NCBI GenBank assembly: GCA_016748015.1
Contig: JAAOMT010000708.1
Location: forward strand, 75,440 to 139,439
DNA: 64,000 nt
Origin: Geosiphon pyriformis
Taxonomy: Eukaryota; Glomeromycota; Glomeromycetes; Archaeosporales; Geosiphonaceae
Direction: 5' to 3'
How positions within the stretch are numbered: the first letter of the stretch is position 1; every line of letters starts with the position of its first letter. Positions 49,404-61,896 of this stretch are shown here, piece by piece. A program made the translations under genes and the position numbers. A model generated the notes under the pieces. That model searched no databases. It saw only the letters and a program-made list of their open reading frames with translations, and was not told the DNA's origin.

Positions 49404-49711
49404 ATGAGCATAGTAAATCCCGAAATAAACCAACCGGTTGACGAAAAACAACCATATATTGAAGAAAGAGAAAGGAATCTGCAAGTCCAAGAAAAAAGTG
49501 TACCCGATGAAACTGAATACAACGAAAAGATGCAGTTTTCGAACGAAGACACCCCTAATACAGTTGAAAACGTGGTAAAACAACAAAACTTGTCAATAAA
49601 GCCTTCACTACAACAAGATTTACCTTTCGATTTCAATCGTTTCATTGAACAAATAAAACATCGACGTGCCGAACAAATTAATCTACTTTTAAAAAGGTAG
49701 AGTGTTGCTCC

Positions 49712-49753
<42 letters not shown>

Positions 49754-51763
49754 TTCGGTCAACTTTAAGCGATTTCACAACTCGTCCCACTATTTTTCTG
49801 CTAGGTTCCAAAGAGAATTTGAGCGAAAACCTTTCACAATCAATGAACAGATAAGAATTGTTCATGATTTCTTAGAAGTATATTTCAAAATTTTTTTAAT
49901 TCGCTCCTTTCAATTCAATTCGATTCAATTTAATAAATATTTTGGATTATTTTCACTATTCTATAGTTTATACCGAAAAAAATGAGGGAGTGCGAAATAT
50001 GGCGTGACGTATCTGATCAAGAATTTGAAAATGCCAAAGAAGGAATGGAAAAACTAGTGATGAATAGGCTATACACATTGTAAGATGAGTTTGGGCACCT
50101 TCTGAACTACATTATAATTTAACAATCGGATGACCACATTCACAGAACTTTTGCGCCAGCGATTCAAGGGCCAGTCACTAGCGATGATCGAGAACGGGAC
50201 GAAATCCTCCATCAAAAAATTCAAATATTTCGTTGGGTGAGAGAAGAACATTTGGACATTACTCCAACTGCGCACAATCATTCATTTCTTGGGCTTGCCC
50301 GAGATGGTAATAGGAATAAAATTATTTCTCAAAAGAGCTTCTTTCATTGTTTCAACCTTGTATAAAAATAATCATTCTTGTAACTTATAGAGTTATTAAA
50401 AATAAATGGCTACAAAGCCCCTCGCGATAAGCTTATCTGTATTTTGAATTGCTGTAAGGTTATATTTCGTAAGTCACCTTTTTTTGTAAATCGATGTGAG
50501 TTTTGGAATATTTTTCAGGTCGACTCACGTTTTTTATTTTTTCTTTCAACAGGATTAATTAGGAAAGTCGATGGAGAAGAAGGTGCAGACAAGTTTCTAC
50601 CTATTCTTATTTTTGTTGTATTGAGAGCTAATCCTGAACATCTTGTCTCTAATGTGCAGTAAGTAGATTTTTTAATCATTGCTTTAATTTACAGACAAAG
50701 GTATAGCATAATGTGTTGATTTTATTTTAGGTACATCTCCCGTTTTAGGAATCCCGAAAAGTTACAGTCAGAAGCTGGCTACTATCTTTCTAGCTTGGTA
50801 TGTCACAAATATTAGTGCATTAGGATTGCTTTTACTATTTTCTTATTTCGCCACGCTCTTTCAAAGATGGGTGCTATCGCCTTCATTGAAAATATGGATG
50901 CTTCATCCCTTTCCATAACTCAAGAAAATTTTGACAAGTAATTATGATGTTTTCTCTCATATTTTTGAATTGTCATTTCGGAGAATCTTGCTTACTCTTT
51001 TTGTGGAACTAGGAACATTGAAATAACGATGAAAGAATTGGAGCGTGAACGACCTAAACCTGAGGAGAATGATATGGTCATCAGTTATGATAACGTCATA
51101 CATCCTTCAAGGTCACCACAACCAAATAAAGCAACTACTTTTAATTCAGCCCAGGCCAGAGCATTTTTCGAGAACGGTAGAAATATTGCCCATCGAACAA
51201 TTCAAAAGCCACTAAACATTGTCGGAAAACTTATTGCCGAAATCACTAACGATTCCCATGAAACTGGTAATCGGGGGATCGGCTCTACCTTGGAGGTTGG
51301 TTCTCCCTCGCAATCATCATCACCTAGTAATTCCCCCCATCGACCACCATCAATCAATGTGCCACCTCCTTTGCCGCCTAGGGCATCATCACATGGTGAT
51401 GAGAGCCCTCCCCGAAGACCTCGTTCCTTATCAGCATCATCACACTCTTCCCAAATATCACAGAATTCGAACGAATATTCTGACCTGCAGGAAGAGTCCG
51501 CTCGTGCTAGCGCAGCTGAATATGAATCATCCTTGATAACCCTGAAAGCCATGTTCCCAAATGTTGATGATGATGTGTGTGAGCTTTTGTTACAGGCCAG
51601 TGACGGGGAATTATCCCATGCTATAGATAAACTTTTAGATATATCTGACCCAACTTCACACGACAGGGGAGGTGGCCTTGAAGATGGGGGCACCGATGAT
51701 GTCATGAGTCAAATGCCAGTTGGCGGTGAACAGCACAAAAATGAGCTTTCTGCTGTCTACTAA
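49404..51763 (+). CDS. VPS9: Vps9-type Rab5 guanine nucleotide exchange factor with CUE domain, nine exons
   Basis: Activates Rab5/Vps21-type GTPases on endosomes. Exons: 49404-49696, 49805-49877, 49967-50079, 50146-50306, 50391-50468, 50553-50658, 50731-50797, 50867-50937 and 51013-51763, all with GT-AG introns and matching phases, giving 570 residues. The helical bundle lies at about 85-200 (FEQxxRxFEx-type FQREFERK, IFRWVREEHLDI). The VPS9 core lies at about 200-315: GYKAPRDKLICILNCCKVIF, then ADKFLPILIFVVLRANPEHL and NVQYISRFRNPEKLQSEAGY, ending IAFIENMDASSL. A Ser/Pro-rich linker contains VPPPLPPR (about 437-444). The C-terminal CUE domain (about 492-533, AMFPNVDDDVCELLL ... IDKLLDIS) should bind ubiquitin, as in yeast Vps9. 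Confidence 0.95.
49715..49752. repeat. (ATT)n microsatellite in VPS9 intron 1
   Basis: About 12 uninterrupted ATT units between the exon 1 donor and the exon 2 acceptor. Confidence 0.9.
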
Positions 51764-53462
51764 AAACCAATTTTTTCGAAAAAAATAATGCAATTTGGGT
51801 TTTTATTTTTTGACCGTGTGCAATCATGTGTAAACAATAGGAACACTGGTCAAAAGGTCGTAAATAGGTAGGTGCAATCAGGGCATATATAATATTCATT
51901 TGACTCAATTCACTTTAGACCTCTCAAGCCTAACGTCACGATCTGAAAGAGAAGTAGAAAATTCTCCTCTCTAAGGCCGAGGGAAGCATCAATACTTGAG
52001 AGGTCTGATAAAAGAAATAATGAAAGGGATCTGATAATGTTGAACTTATTGCAGTTGAAATGTAGAATATTAATATCATGTAAACAGGTAATAACTCTCC
52101 TAATCAGTTACGCAGTTTATCTAATCCAGTAATAATTTCAATGTAATAATCGATATTTCTAGAGTTGCAATATTTTATTATTTATTTTAATCAATAATAC
52201 CGTCATATTTTACAAGATTAATGATTTTAAAGCCATATCCCAAATAAGATAATAGGATACTTACAGGTACATTAACATAACGCTATATTGTAATGCTCAA
52301 ATGATTTTTACCTCAAAAAGATTTACAAATCGACGAAACAATAGATTATTAAGATAATTAAATGATGGTGGTAATGTTTGATTTTGGGATTATTTGTATG
52401 ATGGAAACTTTATTTGCTTTGTTTGCCCATACAAGTTAACAACAGAACAGAAAGTGATTAAATTGGAAGAGATATAATAGAGAAACCTAGAAAAGTGGAT
52501 CACAATAATTCAAAGCTTAGGTCAATCAAAAAACTGTAAAAATTACTAGTCCAGGTCTATTTGATAGATCGAAACAAAAATTCGAGAAACTATAACGGCT
52601 TGAGAACACTCAAGGTTATATCGAAATAAATAAAAGAGCTTCAAAAATAAAGATCAAAAAATAATGTAAACAGACAAAAAATAAGGAAAGCAGAAAATCC
52701 AAGAAAGCCCTAAAAGTTTATCTATTGGTGCTTTTTTCCTAGAACCATACAAAAAAATGTTTCTTGAGTTTGATATGTACCTAAACCGAAATTGCAACAA
52801 AAAAAATTCCAAAAATAGGCAACCACCAGGATGTCCAAAAAAACCGAAAAACCCAAGAAAAATGTATTTAAAATCAAAAAAATTTATAACAATACTTGAC
52901 AAAGAATTTATACATTAACAATGGAGAGTGTAGAAAGAAGGTTTAGTGAGTGGCCATGGTTTAGAAAAGAGATTCGTGATGAGAATAAAAGAAATTTGTA
53001 TAATGGGAAACCGATGAGATAAAGAAAACTAACTACCAAAGGAAGGAATAGGGAAAAGATGTAAAAGTGTGAATTAACACATATTATCCAAGAGTCTTTT
53101 GATGCACATTATAAATACAAAAGCAAAGCAATGGTTTGAGAGCGAGATTGAAGAGATGGTTTTTCTGACGAGCGGAGATACAAGTACGAGATGAAATCTG
53201 AAATATTAAGATGAAAAAGTAGAAATATATTTTTTGAAATATATACAACCTTCTTACATCTCTGATCGATTTGTTTTAATGGGTAAAAAAGTCTATTAAG
53301 GAAAAAATCTTGAACAGAGACGCGTGTGTAAAACAAGGAAACCAAAATTGTTCGCATATGTCCGACAACAATGAAAAATATATATTACAATTGCTGATAT
53401 GAAAAATATGTATCAGCCATTATGGATAATGTTCACAGATGGTAATCTTTAAAAGAAAAAAA
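51764..53462. other. Convergent intergenic region, 1.7 kb, no gene recognised
   Basis: Lies between the 3' ends of VPS9 and the 1003-residue protein gene. Frames present are short and lack recognisable domains (for example 52654-52902 and 53109-53357, minus, both rich in Phe/Tyr from AT-rich sequence). No tRNA or other RNA gene was seen. Confidence 0.45.
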
Positions 53463-56400
53463 CTATATGCTGTTTCGCCGCAGCCATCCCCTCTTGGAGG
53501 TAGATGATTTTTTCTTCTTTTTTGAAATGGGGCTTGACTTGGACTTAGAACCCTTTAACAAATTCGAAGCATCTTTTTCTTTTAGATTATTTAATGAAGA
53601 ATATATTGAATGCGACCAATGATCACCCCTTTTCTTTGAAGACTTTGTTCGAATTTTGCGGGTTTGCATAAGCCAAAACCCATCACTACCACCGAAAGGC
53701 CCATTGCGTCTTGGTCTCCGTAGTACAACACTTCGAACCCGTCGTACAGTCTCTTGCTCCGATTCATCCGTGTCCATCGTTGTGTTTGTCATTATTGATG
53801 AATATGATGGAGCCCATCGAAAGGCTGCCGGAAAAGAACCGGGTATTTGAAGGTCGACATCTTCGTCATCGAAATATTCTTGTTCATCGTCACTAATTTC
53901 ATCTTGGCTTCCATTATTCTCATCTCCTGTGATCATAGTCGGAACGACATGATCGTTATCTTCTTGTGTCATTGTAATAGTTTCTTTTGAAACAACTTCC
54001 GCTATCTCTAACGAAGAAAGTTGTTGTTGTTGTTGTTGTTGTTCACCCATCTCTTCATCCTGAATATCAATGCACGGAAACATATGCAAAGATGTATCAT
54101 CCTGGACAGTTGAATCTCCCCTTTCTTGTTCTACAGGAACATTCATATTTTGGCTCGTTTTGACGTGTCCAGCACGCTTTAATCGTTCATCCGTAATTCG
54201 ACGTCTTAACAACAAGGCCGGATCATCTTCACTGCTTTCATCGTCTTCATCGCTGCTATCATCAAAATCCACCAATTCCCACTCTTCGCTATCCTCACTC
54301 ATTTCATCATCATCATCACCCCAATTTTTTGGTAAAATTGATCTATTATGTATCTTATTGGAATTCCATCGCCTTCCCATGAGAAAACGTCCACTTCGTT
54401 TACCCAGATTCATGAAACCTTTTGCCCCGTTCTTTATCCAACCATGACCATTCTCTACACCAGCCTCAACTCCCCTCCACGAAACTGTCTTCAAATTAAG
54501 GCCGGTACAAATTTTGACGTTTTTTTTTTTACTATCGACCATTCCAACACCTTGATAATTTTCATAATCGTCTTCAATTTCAAATTTAGATTCTTGATTC
54601 TGATCCAATTCAAACGGTTGTCCAGGTTTTAACATGCCAACCATTTTAATTACTTGACGTCCAGCCACCTCACAGAGCCAAGCATCGAGAACTAAGGAAC
54701 CTAAAGTGAACAAAAAAGTCCAATACATAAGATTCATGAATGTTCGAGTTGTCCCAGTTACAGATTTAGGCATATTGGGCCGATTAGAAGATTGAATTGA
54801 TTCAGTCATGAACGAATGTGTCGCATGCAAGAAGGGAAGTATGAGGGCTCTGGTTAGTAGTCGACATTGTTGTGCAAAATCGTCCAAATCTGCCAAATCT
54901 GCGCTAGGATTGTTAATAAGTTCTAGGGTAGGATCGTTGTATTGAACATCCATAATTGGTTCTTCACGAATCACGATCCCGTTCTTATCTTTTATTTTTC
55001 GAATGAGAACACCATTTCGATTTTGTACTATCACAGCTTCTTCCTCTTCTATCAATTCATCCGTCATATGAGTTATCAGACATTGTACTTGATTCATACT
55101 CGAATCCAATGTTTTAAAACAATCTTCAAACTCCTCTTCCTTTCGGCTTCTGGATCGTCTATGGGTATTATTTCTCTCCCTCCTGCGTGATTCTCTTGAC
55201 AGATCAACTTGCTCAATCATTTCCGGTTGATTGAGAAGATTTTCATCGTCATCTCTTAACGCATCCCAATCAAAGTCTTCAAAATAATCTTGTGAAACTT
55301 CACTAGAATTCGAATCTTGCCTCTTTTTGTCCCTTGTAATTACGGGAGCTTCAACCGCTGTGGTGGCCTCAGTAATCAGAGTCGATAACAGACTACACAT
55401 TCGTTCAAAGGCTTCACTGTTTTCACTATCAGTATCATCGCCACAGTCACCAGCTTCGCTAATTGAACTCATAACTGATCCTTTATAAGGACGTATTGAA
55501 GGAGAGGTAGGTGTTGAAGATAAATCAATCTTGGGCTTTGATGAGGTTCTAGATGATACAGGAGTACGTGAAGGGGAGACGGTACGTGAAGCAGATCTTG
55601 AGGGAGTTCGTGATGCAGAACGTGAGGGAGCACGTGAGGTTTGTCGTGATGTGGTTCGGGAAGTTGGTTTGGAAGGTGGCTGTAAGATGACTGATAGAGA
55701 AAGAGATCTTGGAGAGGAGGGTTCGAAAGATGGAAGTAATTCTTCAATCTGGGATTGTGTTTGGTTTTGTGAATTTTGAGGAGGTTGATGATGATATTTC
55801 TCCTCAACTTGTATTGTAATTTCGGCGGCAGCAGCGGCTATCGCAGCGGCAGCAGCCGCTGCATTACTAGCATCAAGTTGTCTTTTAACCTCACTTGAAG
55901 CCATGATATTTTCGGTGAGAGCCTATTTCGGATTAGGATAAACGAAGAAGCATTCAGAAAGTTGAGTGAATTAAAGCAAATAAATTTTGTACCATCAAAA
56001 AATTGAATTATTTTACCTTCATTGTGACTACTTGCTTCATCACCTCTTCACTGGTCATAGTTTCTTGTTTGTCTTGCATTTTTTTTAGAACAACTTGAAT
56101 GCTATGTGAGTTTCAGTTCAGATTTAATGTTAGATATGTTTTATATATAAAGCACATAAAAACTAAAATGAAAATTGAGGAAACACATACTCGGACAACT
56201 GTGATCTCAAATCGTGCATCGCAAATGTTTGATCATTAAGGATCATTTGAAGTGAGGATACGAGGCTTGCCAATTGAGTCATCTGATTGAAAGTAAAGAT
56301 TGGGTTAGTATGGAATTTATAATTTATCAAACTTAATAGTGTCTTTCTAAGCCACACTTGAATGATAATATTCTCGAGAATATTTTCTTGTAAAACATAG

Positions 56401-56870
56401 GGATAAAAGCGTGAGAGCACAGAAAGACACCAAAAATTCACAGGAGTAAAAGTAAAAAGGGGACAACGTACTAGGTAAGACGAGTCATCGCTTACCTTAT
56501 CAAGCATGTCGGTGTTCGTTTTTTTCTCGTTACCGCCTTGTGCTAAAAACTCGGAATGTCCGTTAAGTACTTCACGACTTTTTTGTAACAATTGTTCGAG
56601 GTTTAGTTCATCCCACTGTGAATAAGGCGGGGGTGGATGTTGTAAGGTTCCGGGAGAAGGTGGTGTTTCTAAGAAGACATCTTGTTTGAGTTTATCCAAA
56701 AGTGTGGTAGGTTCTTTTGGGACTGTTGGGGTGTATATTTCATTTTCTTCCTTTTTAGTCTCCATTTGACTTGTCGTTATCACTTTAGAAACCGTTGACT
56801 GTTGTTGTTCTTGAGACTGTGATAAGGTTTTCGTGGGGTTGATAACGCAGTGGTTCACTGCGGCAGCCAT
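53463..56870 (-). CDS. Protein of unknown function, 1003 residues, one predicted membrane segment, four exons
   Basis: I do not recognise this protein. Exons (minus): 56870-56496, 56282-56191, 56101-56017 and 55922-53463; phases fit, and all introns are GT-AG. Features in order: Gln/Thr-rich N-terminus; predicted helical, possibly coiled-coil region at about 95-190 across exons 1-3; poly-Ala (204-217); an SR-repeat stretch (about 271-311, RTTSRQTSRAPSRSASR style); acidic and Arg-rich patches; one hydrophobic segment at about 579-600 (MNLMYWTFLFTLGSLVLDAWL); a very acidic region at about 720-750 containing EEWELVDF; poly-Gln near 820; and a Lys-rich C-terminus. A long, mostly disordered protein with one membrane anchor fits a membrane adaptor or receptor, but this is inference. 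The alternative of two genes was rejected because the splice joins are clean. Confidence 0.75.
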
Positions 56871-57222
56871 GAAATTTATTTTTAGATAATAGGAAAAATA
56901 ATAAAAGATTTTTGGGATTTAAATAACGTTAACGAGATGTGAATTTTCGTATAGAACTTTTTTGGTATTATCGGATTTAGAGTTTCAAGAAATTTTTAGC
57001 GCTCAGCGAAAGACGGGAAAATTGGGGGCGATAAAGCTTTTTTGGTTTATTCAGACATGAACCAAAATAATTCTTGCAGTATTTTACACGAAATAGGATA
57101 ATATATTGTTGTGTAGACGCGTATTGTTAAAAGTTGCAAAGAAATAATACTAAGAGTAAAATAGCGAGGAAGCATACAGATGTAGTATTTATAGGGATTT
57201 TTGTCGGGTATCAAAGACAGGC
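56871..57222. other. Upstream region of the 1003-residue protein gene
   Basis: Mixed-composition sequence with no frame of note, ending at a G run and an assembly gap. It presumably holds the promoter; no specific site was identified. Confidence 0.4.
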
Positions 57223-57257
57223 GGGGGGGGGGGGGGGNNNNNNNNNNNNNNNNNNNN
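57223..57257. other. Poly-G run followed by a 20-N assembly gap
   Basis: Fifteen G at 57223-57237 are followed directly by N at 57238-57257 and then a TATATATA run. The fixed small gap and the G run suggest a scaffold join or a read-end artefact, so linkage across this point is less certain than elsewhere. Confidence 0.9.
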
Positions 57258-58474
57258 TATATATATTATAGGAAAACCTATGTCGTAATGTAATGGACGT
57301 ATCGAGAAGGAATATTTTAACGGAAAATAGATAAAAGACCAAAAAAGAAAGCGGTAAACCGTCCTTTTGAGACTAAGGGCAAAAAAAAAAAAAGAGAAAA
57401 AAGGGATAAGGAACTTTTTTTTTCGGAGAGCTATTTAAAAAATGGCTATAAAGATGATGATTAGAAAAAATCCGGTACCGGGAAGTTCTTGTTTATAATG
57501 GCGGGCGTGAACATTTACTTTTTTAAGGTTGACATCGGGATCTCGGTAGATGGCAGTAAGTTTATTTAACAATTTACGTCATTATGTCAGAGAAGTTTTT
57601 ATAGGTTTAAAACTGGTGACTTTTTTAAAAAGGAATCCTAATATCGGTTGCAGATCTTTTAAAAGGGAAAGTATAGCTTGTCAGCCAAGTCAACTGATGA
57701 AGAAGATTATGTAGAAAAAAAGTTTGGTTGAGTGCATAAATTACAGATATGGATAGATCGGTAAAATTTGAGGGGTGGATATGATAGAGAATTTTGATCT
57801 GGCTAACTTTAAGTTGTAAAAAATGGGAATTTGAAGAGAGAGGGTTAATAAAGCATGACGAGGAAGTAATCTTTTCAATTTGATGGAACTAGGAATGTTT
57901 TCTGGGGAACTATTTTTTTATTTTTTTATTGCGAAGGATGAAATGGTAATGCGTCATCATTCTAGTGTGAGGTCAACGATACAATACTGCTCCCCCATTG
58001 TTCTTGAGGTTAGAGAGTGATTGAAAGAGTGAGCCAATGTTGTGATACTCTTAATTCTGTTGATTGTCTCATGAAAATTATTTTTTTCGGCATAAATTCA
58101 CGCATGTTTGTCACCTGAATTCTATACTGTTCCTATTCCGAGTCTAGTCTGTGTTCGCGCACTTTTACTACCTATGGTTATATTGTTTTAACAGGGTGAA
58201 AAGAATCAAGAATACTTTGACTATTATTCGTCTTTTTTTGACAGCCATCCAGCGTTTGAATATTTCATTATAATGCGCCAATCAAGCCATCTTATCGATA
58301 TATACATTACCGCTAGTCTCAAATTTCCGAATAGTGAACTTTAGGAATTTTTTAGTTTGAATCAAGTCCCAATTATTAAAATTTTCCTATATCGATAATG
58401 GGCGTTTTTTATTGAGAAATCCCAGAGGCGTGCGAATTTACCGATATTTTTCTTGTAATCGTTAATTTTTTTTA

Positions 58475-58504
<30 letters not shown>
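58475..58504. repeat. (AAT)n microsatellite
   Basis: About nine uninterrupted AAT units in the 4 kb intergenic stretch. It produces a spurious Tyr-rich frame on the minus strand. Confidence 0.9.
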
Positions 58505-58505
<1 letters not shown>

Positions 58506-58894
58506 GACGTTTTTTTGAAAATTGAAAAAAATCCCGCATAACACATTTTAAAAAATCCTTTTTTTACTAATAAAGATGTAACGCAACATATATAATTCTT
58601 CGGAGACAAATATTTTCTTGTCTATACTAATACGCTAAAGAGGCGTTAAAAAAAATGCATTCATACAAAATATCACTTGCATGCATATTTTTCAAGATTT
58701 AAATAAATACCTTTTTTCTAATTTTGCAAAGTTCAAACAGCAACCAAGTCATTATCACCATCATGATCATTTCTAAAGGGAATGTTTAACAATGAATCAA
58801 GAAGCACGCAATATCCGCTCAGACACTCCATATAATTTATAAATGTACATGTAGTTGGCGGTTATCTGCTCCTTTGATATATAATAGAGCGAAC

Positions 58895-58928
<34 letters not shown>
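58895..58928. repeat. (AAT)n microsatellite
   Basis: About eleven uninterrupted AAT units, about 400 bases from the previous run. Confidence 0.9.
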
Positions 58929-58929
<1 letters not shown>

Positions 58930-59384
58930 GGGAAGTTTTGAAAATTCCTGAAAAAAATTTTTTTTAAAAAATTTTTAAAATTTTCAAACCATTTTCAGAA
59001 GATATTCCATCTTTTATTTGTTATCTGTTCTTCTGTTATTGCCTCTCTATTAGATCTGTCATAATACAAAGAACTACTCTTCCAAAACTGGAAATAACTG
59101 GCAAAATGATCTTTGTGATTTTCTTTACAATGAAATATTATTCCTTTATCTTTGAATAGTTAGTGTTCACGATAAAGTCAATGATAAAACCTAGACTCAA
59201 CAAGCTCTTTCTGATCAAAAAAAAAAGTTGATCATGTTGGAATTTGTGTGTGAAACAAATTAAATTAGGCACATCAGGAAAAAAGTAATGCTAGAAAAGA
59301 AAATGTACAAAAAAATCGTCCAGTCAAATAAATCTTGTTACATGAAAACAATTTTAATCTTATCCATGATGGAAACTAGCCTAT

Positions 59385-59407
59385 TCTTTCTTTCTTTCTT
59401 TCTTTCT
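59385..59407. repeat. (TTTC)n microsatellite
   Basis: Five to six TTTC units. Confidence 0.85.
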
Positions 59408-61302
59408 GTGTTCCCATTCCACTAAAAAAAAAACTTTGATTGATTATAAATTAATCACTCCCGCATTACAATCTGATGCTCTCCCCCGCACGTTCACATT
59501 TTTTTCAAAATTTTTTAACCTGTTAATACCCTTTGATTCTCCCTTTAACTTTTTTAAAGAAGCTATACCGTTAAAAGGTAAGCTCATATTTTTAACATAT
59601 TCATAACACGTGTTAATTGTGGTCAGCCATTGTTTACAGAAATTCTAAACGCAGTCCAAGTTTGGGGCGAACGGTTCGTGTTTCAGACCTTTTGGCGGCG
59701 TTAGTTAGTTAGTATGTTTCAGTGTTTGTTCGGCATGCAGAACTGCATGACCACGATAAATCAATAATAATGATGCATTTAGTAACGCTTCATTCTTGAA
59801 CTTAATGTACGATATAGAAAATTCGAAAATATTTTCACCAAAATATTCTACTAAGGAATCGGATGAGATCAGCCTGATGAAAAAAGAAAATAGCAAATGG
59901 CAAATCAAAAAACTATGACGATAGATATCTCTCCCTTGATCTGTTTTATTTTTTTCATTGACCAATTTTGTGTTTGATTAAAAAAGTTTATGATGAGAAG
60001 GGGAATTAAAACATTATTTGACAATTTCAAAATAAATAAATATTATATACGTACATATGTATGTCAATGCTTGTAAATTAAGTTTCATTCCCAGTGTAAT
60101 TGAAAAATCATTTTTAATAATCCTGAGATTTGCCAAATAATAATCCCTCTTTAAAAAAAAAGGTTTAGACTAAAAAATTTACCATCAAGGAAAATTTCTT
60201 ATTGTTCAACTTAATAAATAAATAAATAAATAATAAATAGAGATTCCCTAATAAAAAAGAGGCGGATCGCGAAACTAAAGAAATATGATTGTGTCATGAC
60301 TTTTACATTTAAAGAATGATATCATCTAAATTTAATAATACGTTATATTATCGAAATTTTTTAAAAAATTTTATTCATATTCATATTGATATATTATATT
60401 CATATTCATATTTATATCTATATTTATGTTTTTATTCTTCATATTATTATTTTTATTTCTCCTTTCAATCTTTAAATATGATTTTTAAAATATTTCGATC
60501 TAAATTTTATTTAATACAATATGATTTAATAAAATCACATGAAAATTATGTTTAAATTATTTTATTTTTAATTAAATCCCATTTTTTTTTTTTATTCATT
60601 GATTCTTAAATTAATTAATTAAAAAAATTTTTTGCCTTTTTTTTTTCGAGTAAAATTATTGTTTGCTTGTTTCGTAAAATCAAAGTTTTTAACAGGAAAC
60701 ATACTAATAATAATAATAATAATAAGATCAAAAAGAATATCGTTTAATAATCTTAACAGTTCTCTGTGAACAGGATTTAAAACAATTTCGTTTTTTAATC
60801 GAAATAGACGAATCGCTTTTTTTTATAGCAAAATAATAATAATATAGCTTTTTTCTATGTTTTTATCAATATGTGAATTTGCTTAACAATAATCCACGCT
60901 CCGAAACATCGAATTAAAATAAGTTAAAAACAATTTCTGTTTCGTAATTTTATCCCATATCAAAATTTTTCATTGGCGATGCAATGGGTAAAAAAAATTT
61001 TCATCGACCATCAATAATCGACGCGTCCTTCATTCCTTGCTCACAGTCTTGTTCTTTTACGAATTATTTGGACAAACTAGGGCTCTCTTACTTGATCTCC
61101 ATTCCTTGCAAAACCTAGGATCCACTGTGGAGTATCACGAGGCCTGGCGCGCAGCTAAACGTCCCATGAACAAATCAGCGATAAAGATAGCACTTACGCG
61201 ACAGCTAGACTAGTTCAAGAAGGCAATTTCAATTGGGCCCTCTTTGTTGATATGTTATTGTTTTGTTGATTCATTTTAGCCATCCAAACCTCTACAAGTC
61301 AT

Positions 61303-61506
61303 ATGGCAGTTGGGGCCAGAAGCAAACCACTGGATTACGATCCAAGTGGCGACGGAATACATTCCCCGGAATCCATCCATGAATTTTCTCCTATATGATT
61401 AATTCCAACGATCTTGGGGACCGCAGGGATAACAGCGATGGTATTCTGGGTGTTAAGAAAGAAAAAAAATATTAAGCCAACATCGGCAAAGGCAGCGTCA
61501 TCTTAA
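61303..61506 (+). CDS. Possible small membrane protein interrupted by an in-frame TGA
   Basis: From the ATG at 61303 the frame reads MAVGARSKPLDYDPSGDG and on to HEFSPI, meets TGA at 61396-61398, then continues in the same frame for 35 codons to TAA at 61504. The part after the TGA is LIPTILGTAGITAMVFWVL followed by RKKK and a Lys/Ala/Ser tail, a well-formed membrane span with positive flank. A TGG-to-TGA change or sequencing error at one Trp codon would explain it, as would readthrough or a pseudogene. An acceptor-like TTTTAG lies 23 bases before the ATG, so an upstream exon is possible. I do not recognise the family. Confidence 0.3.
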
Positions 61507-61896
61507 ATGTTCACTTTGTCTAATTTTGTTCCACCACGCCCCATATATGAGTGATAGTGAAGGTTAAAAATCAAAGGATCAATCTCTCTTTTGTGTAATA
61601 ATTTTACAAGCCGTTGCCCTACGCAATTAATCAACAGGCATCAAGCAAGAATCAGTATATCAAACATCCTTCAAACTCATTCATTCCAATTCCTGAGATA
61701 TATATGTCTTGCCAGAGTAAACAACTCGCTCCCTCTTTCCAACCTGGAGACTACTCATAAATCTAATTCAATAATCCTTTCAACAATTGCTCTTGGCAAA
61801 ATTTTCACCTACATGTTAGTGTTTTTTTGTTCATTTATGTCAAGATTCTTAGATTATTGGTCAAAATTGTTCAGTACCCCTACTACCAAAATCGAA

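Larger units (their letters stand above)
57258..61302. other. 4 kb intergenic stretch, no convincing gene
   Basis: No domain-bearing frame was found. The short frames present are AT-driven (for example 60316-60555, rich in Tyr/Ser/Leu). Microsatellites occur at 58475-58504, 58895-58928, 59385-59407, 60216-60238 and 60706-60726. The segment 61000-61212 has exon-like composition and a stop-free plus frame of about 70 codons (ending TRQLD), with a plausible acceptor TTTTAG at 61279, so it could be a 5' exon of the next small frame, but no start codon is clear. No tRNA or 5S rRNA gene was recognised. Confidence 0.45.

Noticed and set aside
51202-51705. 167-codon minus frame overlapping VPS9
   Set aside because: Antisense shadow of the Ser/Pro-rich VPS9 exon 9.
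54942-55190. Plus-strand frames opposite the unknown 1003-residue protein
   Set aside because: Shadows of the minus-strand exon without motifs.
56163-56870. A separate gene of about 235 residues upstream of the 813-codon frame
   Set aside because: Clean GT-AG joins with matching phases (56496/56282, 56191/56101, 56017/55922) link it to the long frame, so both are one gene; the frame beyond 56496 is intron.
58475-58928. Regularly spaced repeats that might suggest a CRISPR-like array
   Set aside because: They are simple AAT microsatellites in a eukaryotic genome, with no repeat-spacer structure.
59705-59965. 86-codon minus frame in the 4 kb intergenic stretch
   Set aside because: No domain or signal recognised; isolated in AT-rich sequence.
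60316-60555. 79-codon Tyr/Ser-rich plus frame
   Set aside because: Composition follows the repeated TTCATATTCATATT sequence; a low-complexity artefact.
61591-61896. N-terminal extension of the PARP-type protein from the ATG at 61591
   Set aside because: The open stretch has no recognisable motif and a non-coding look. The ATG at 61897 directly precedes the Cys motif. Not excluded, only less likely.
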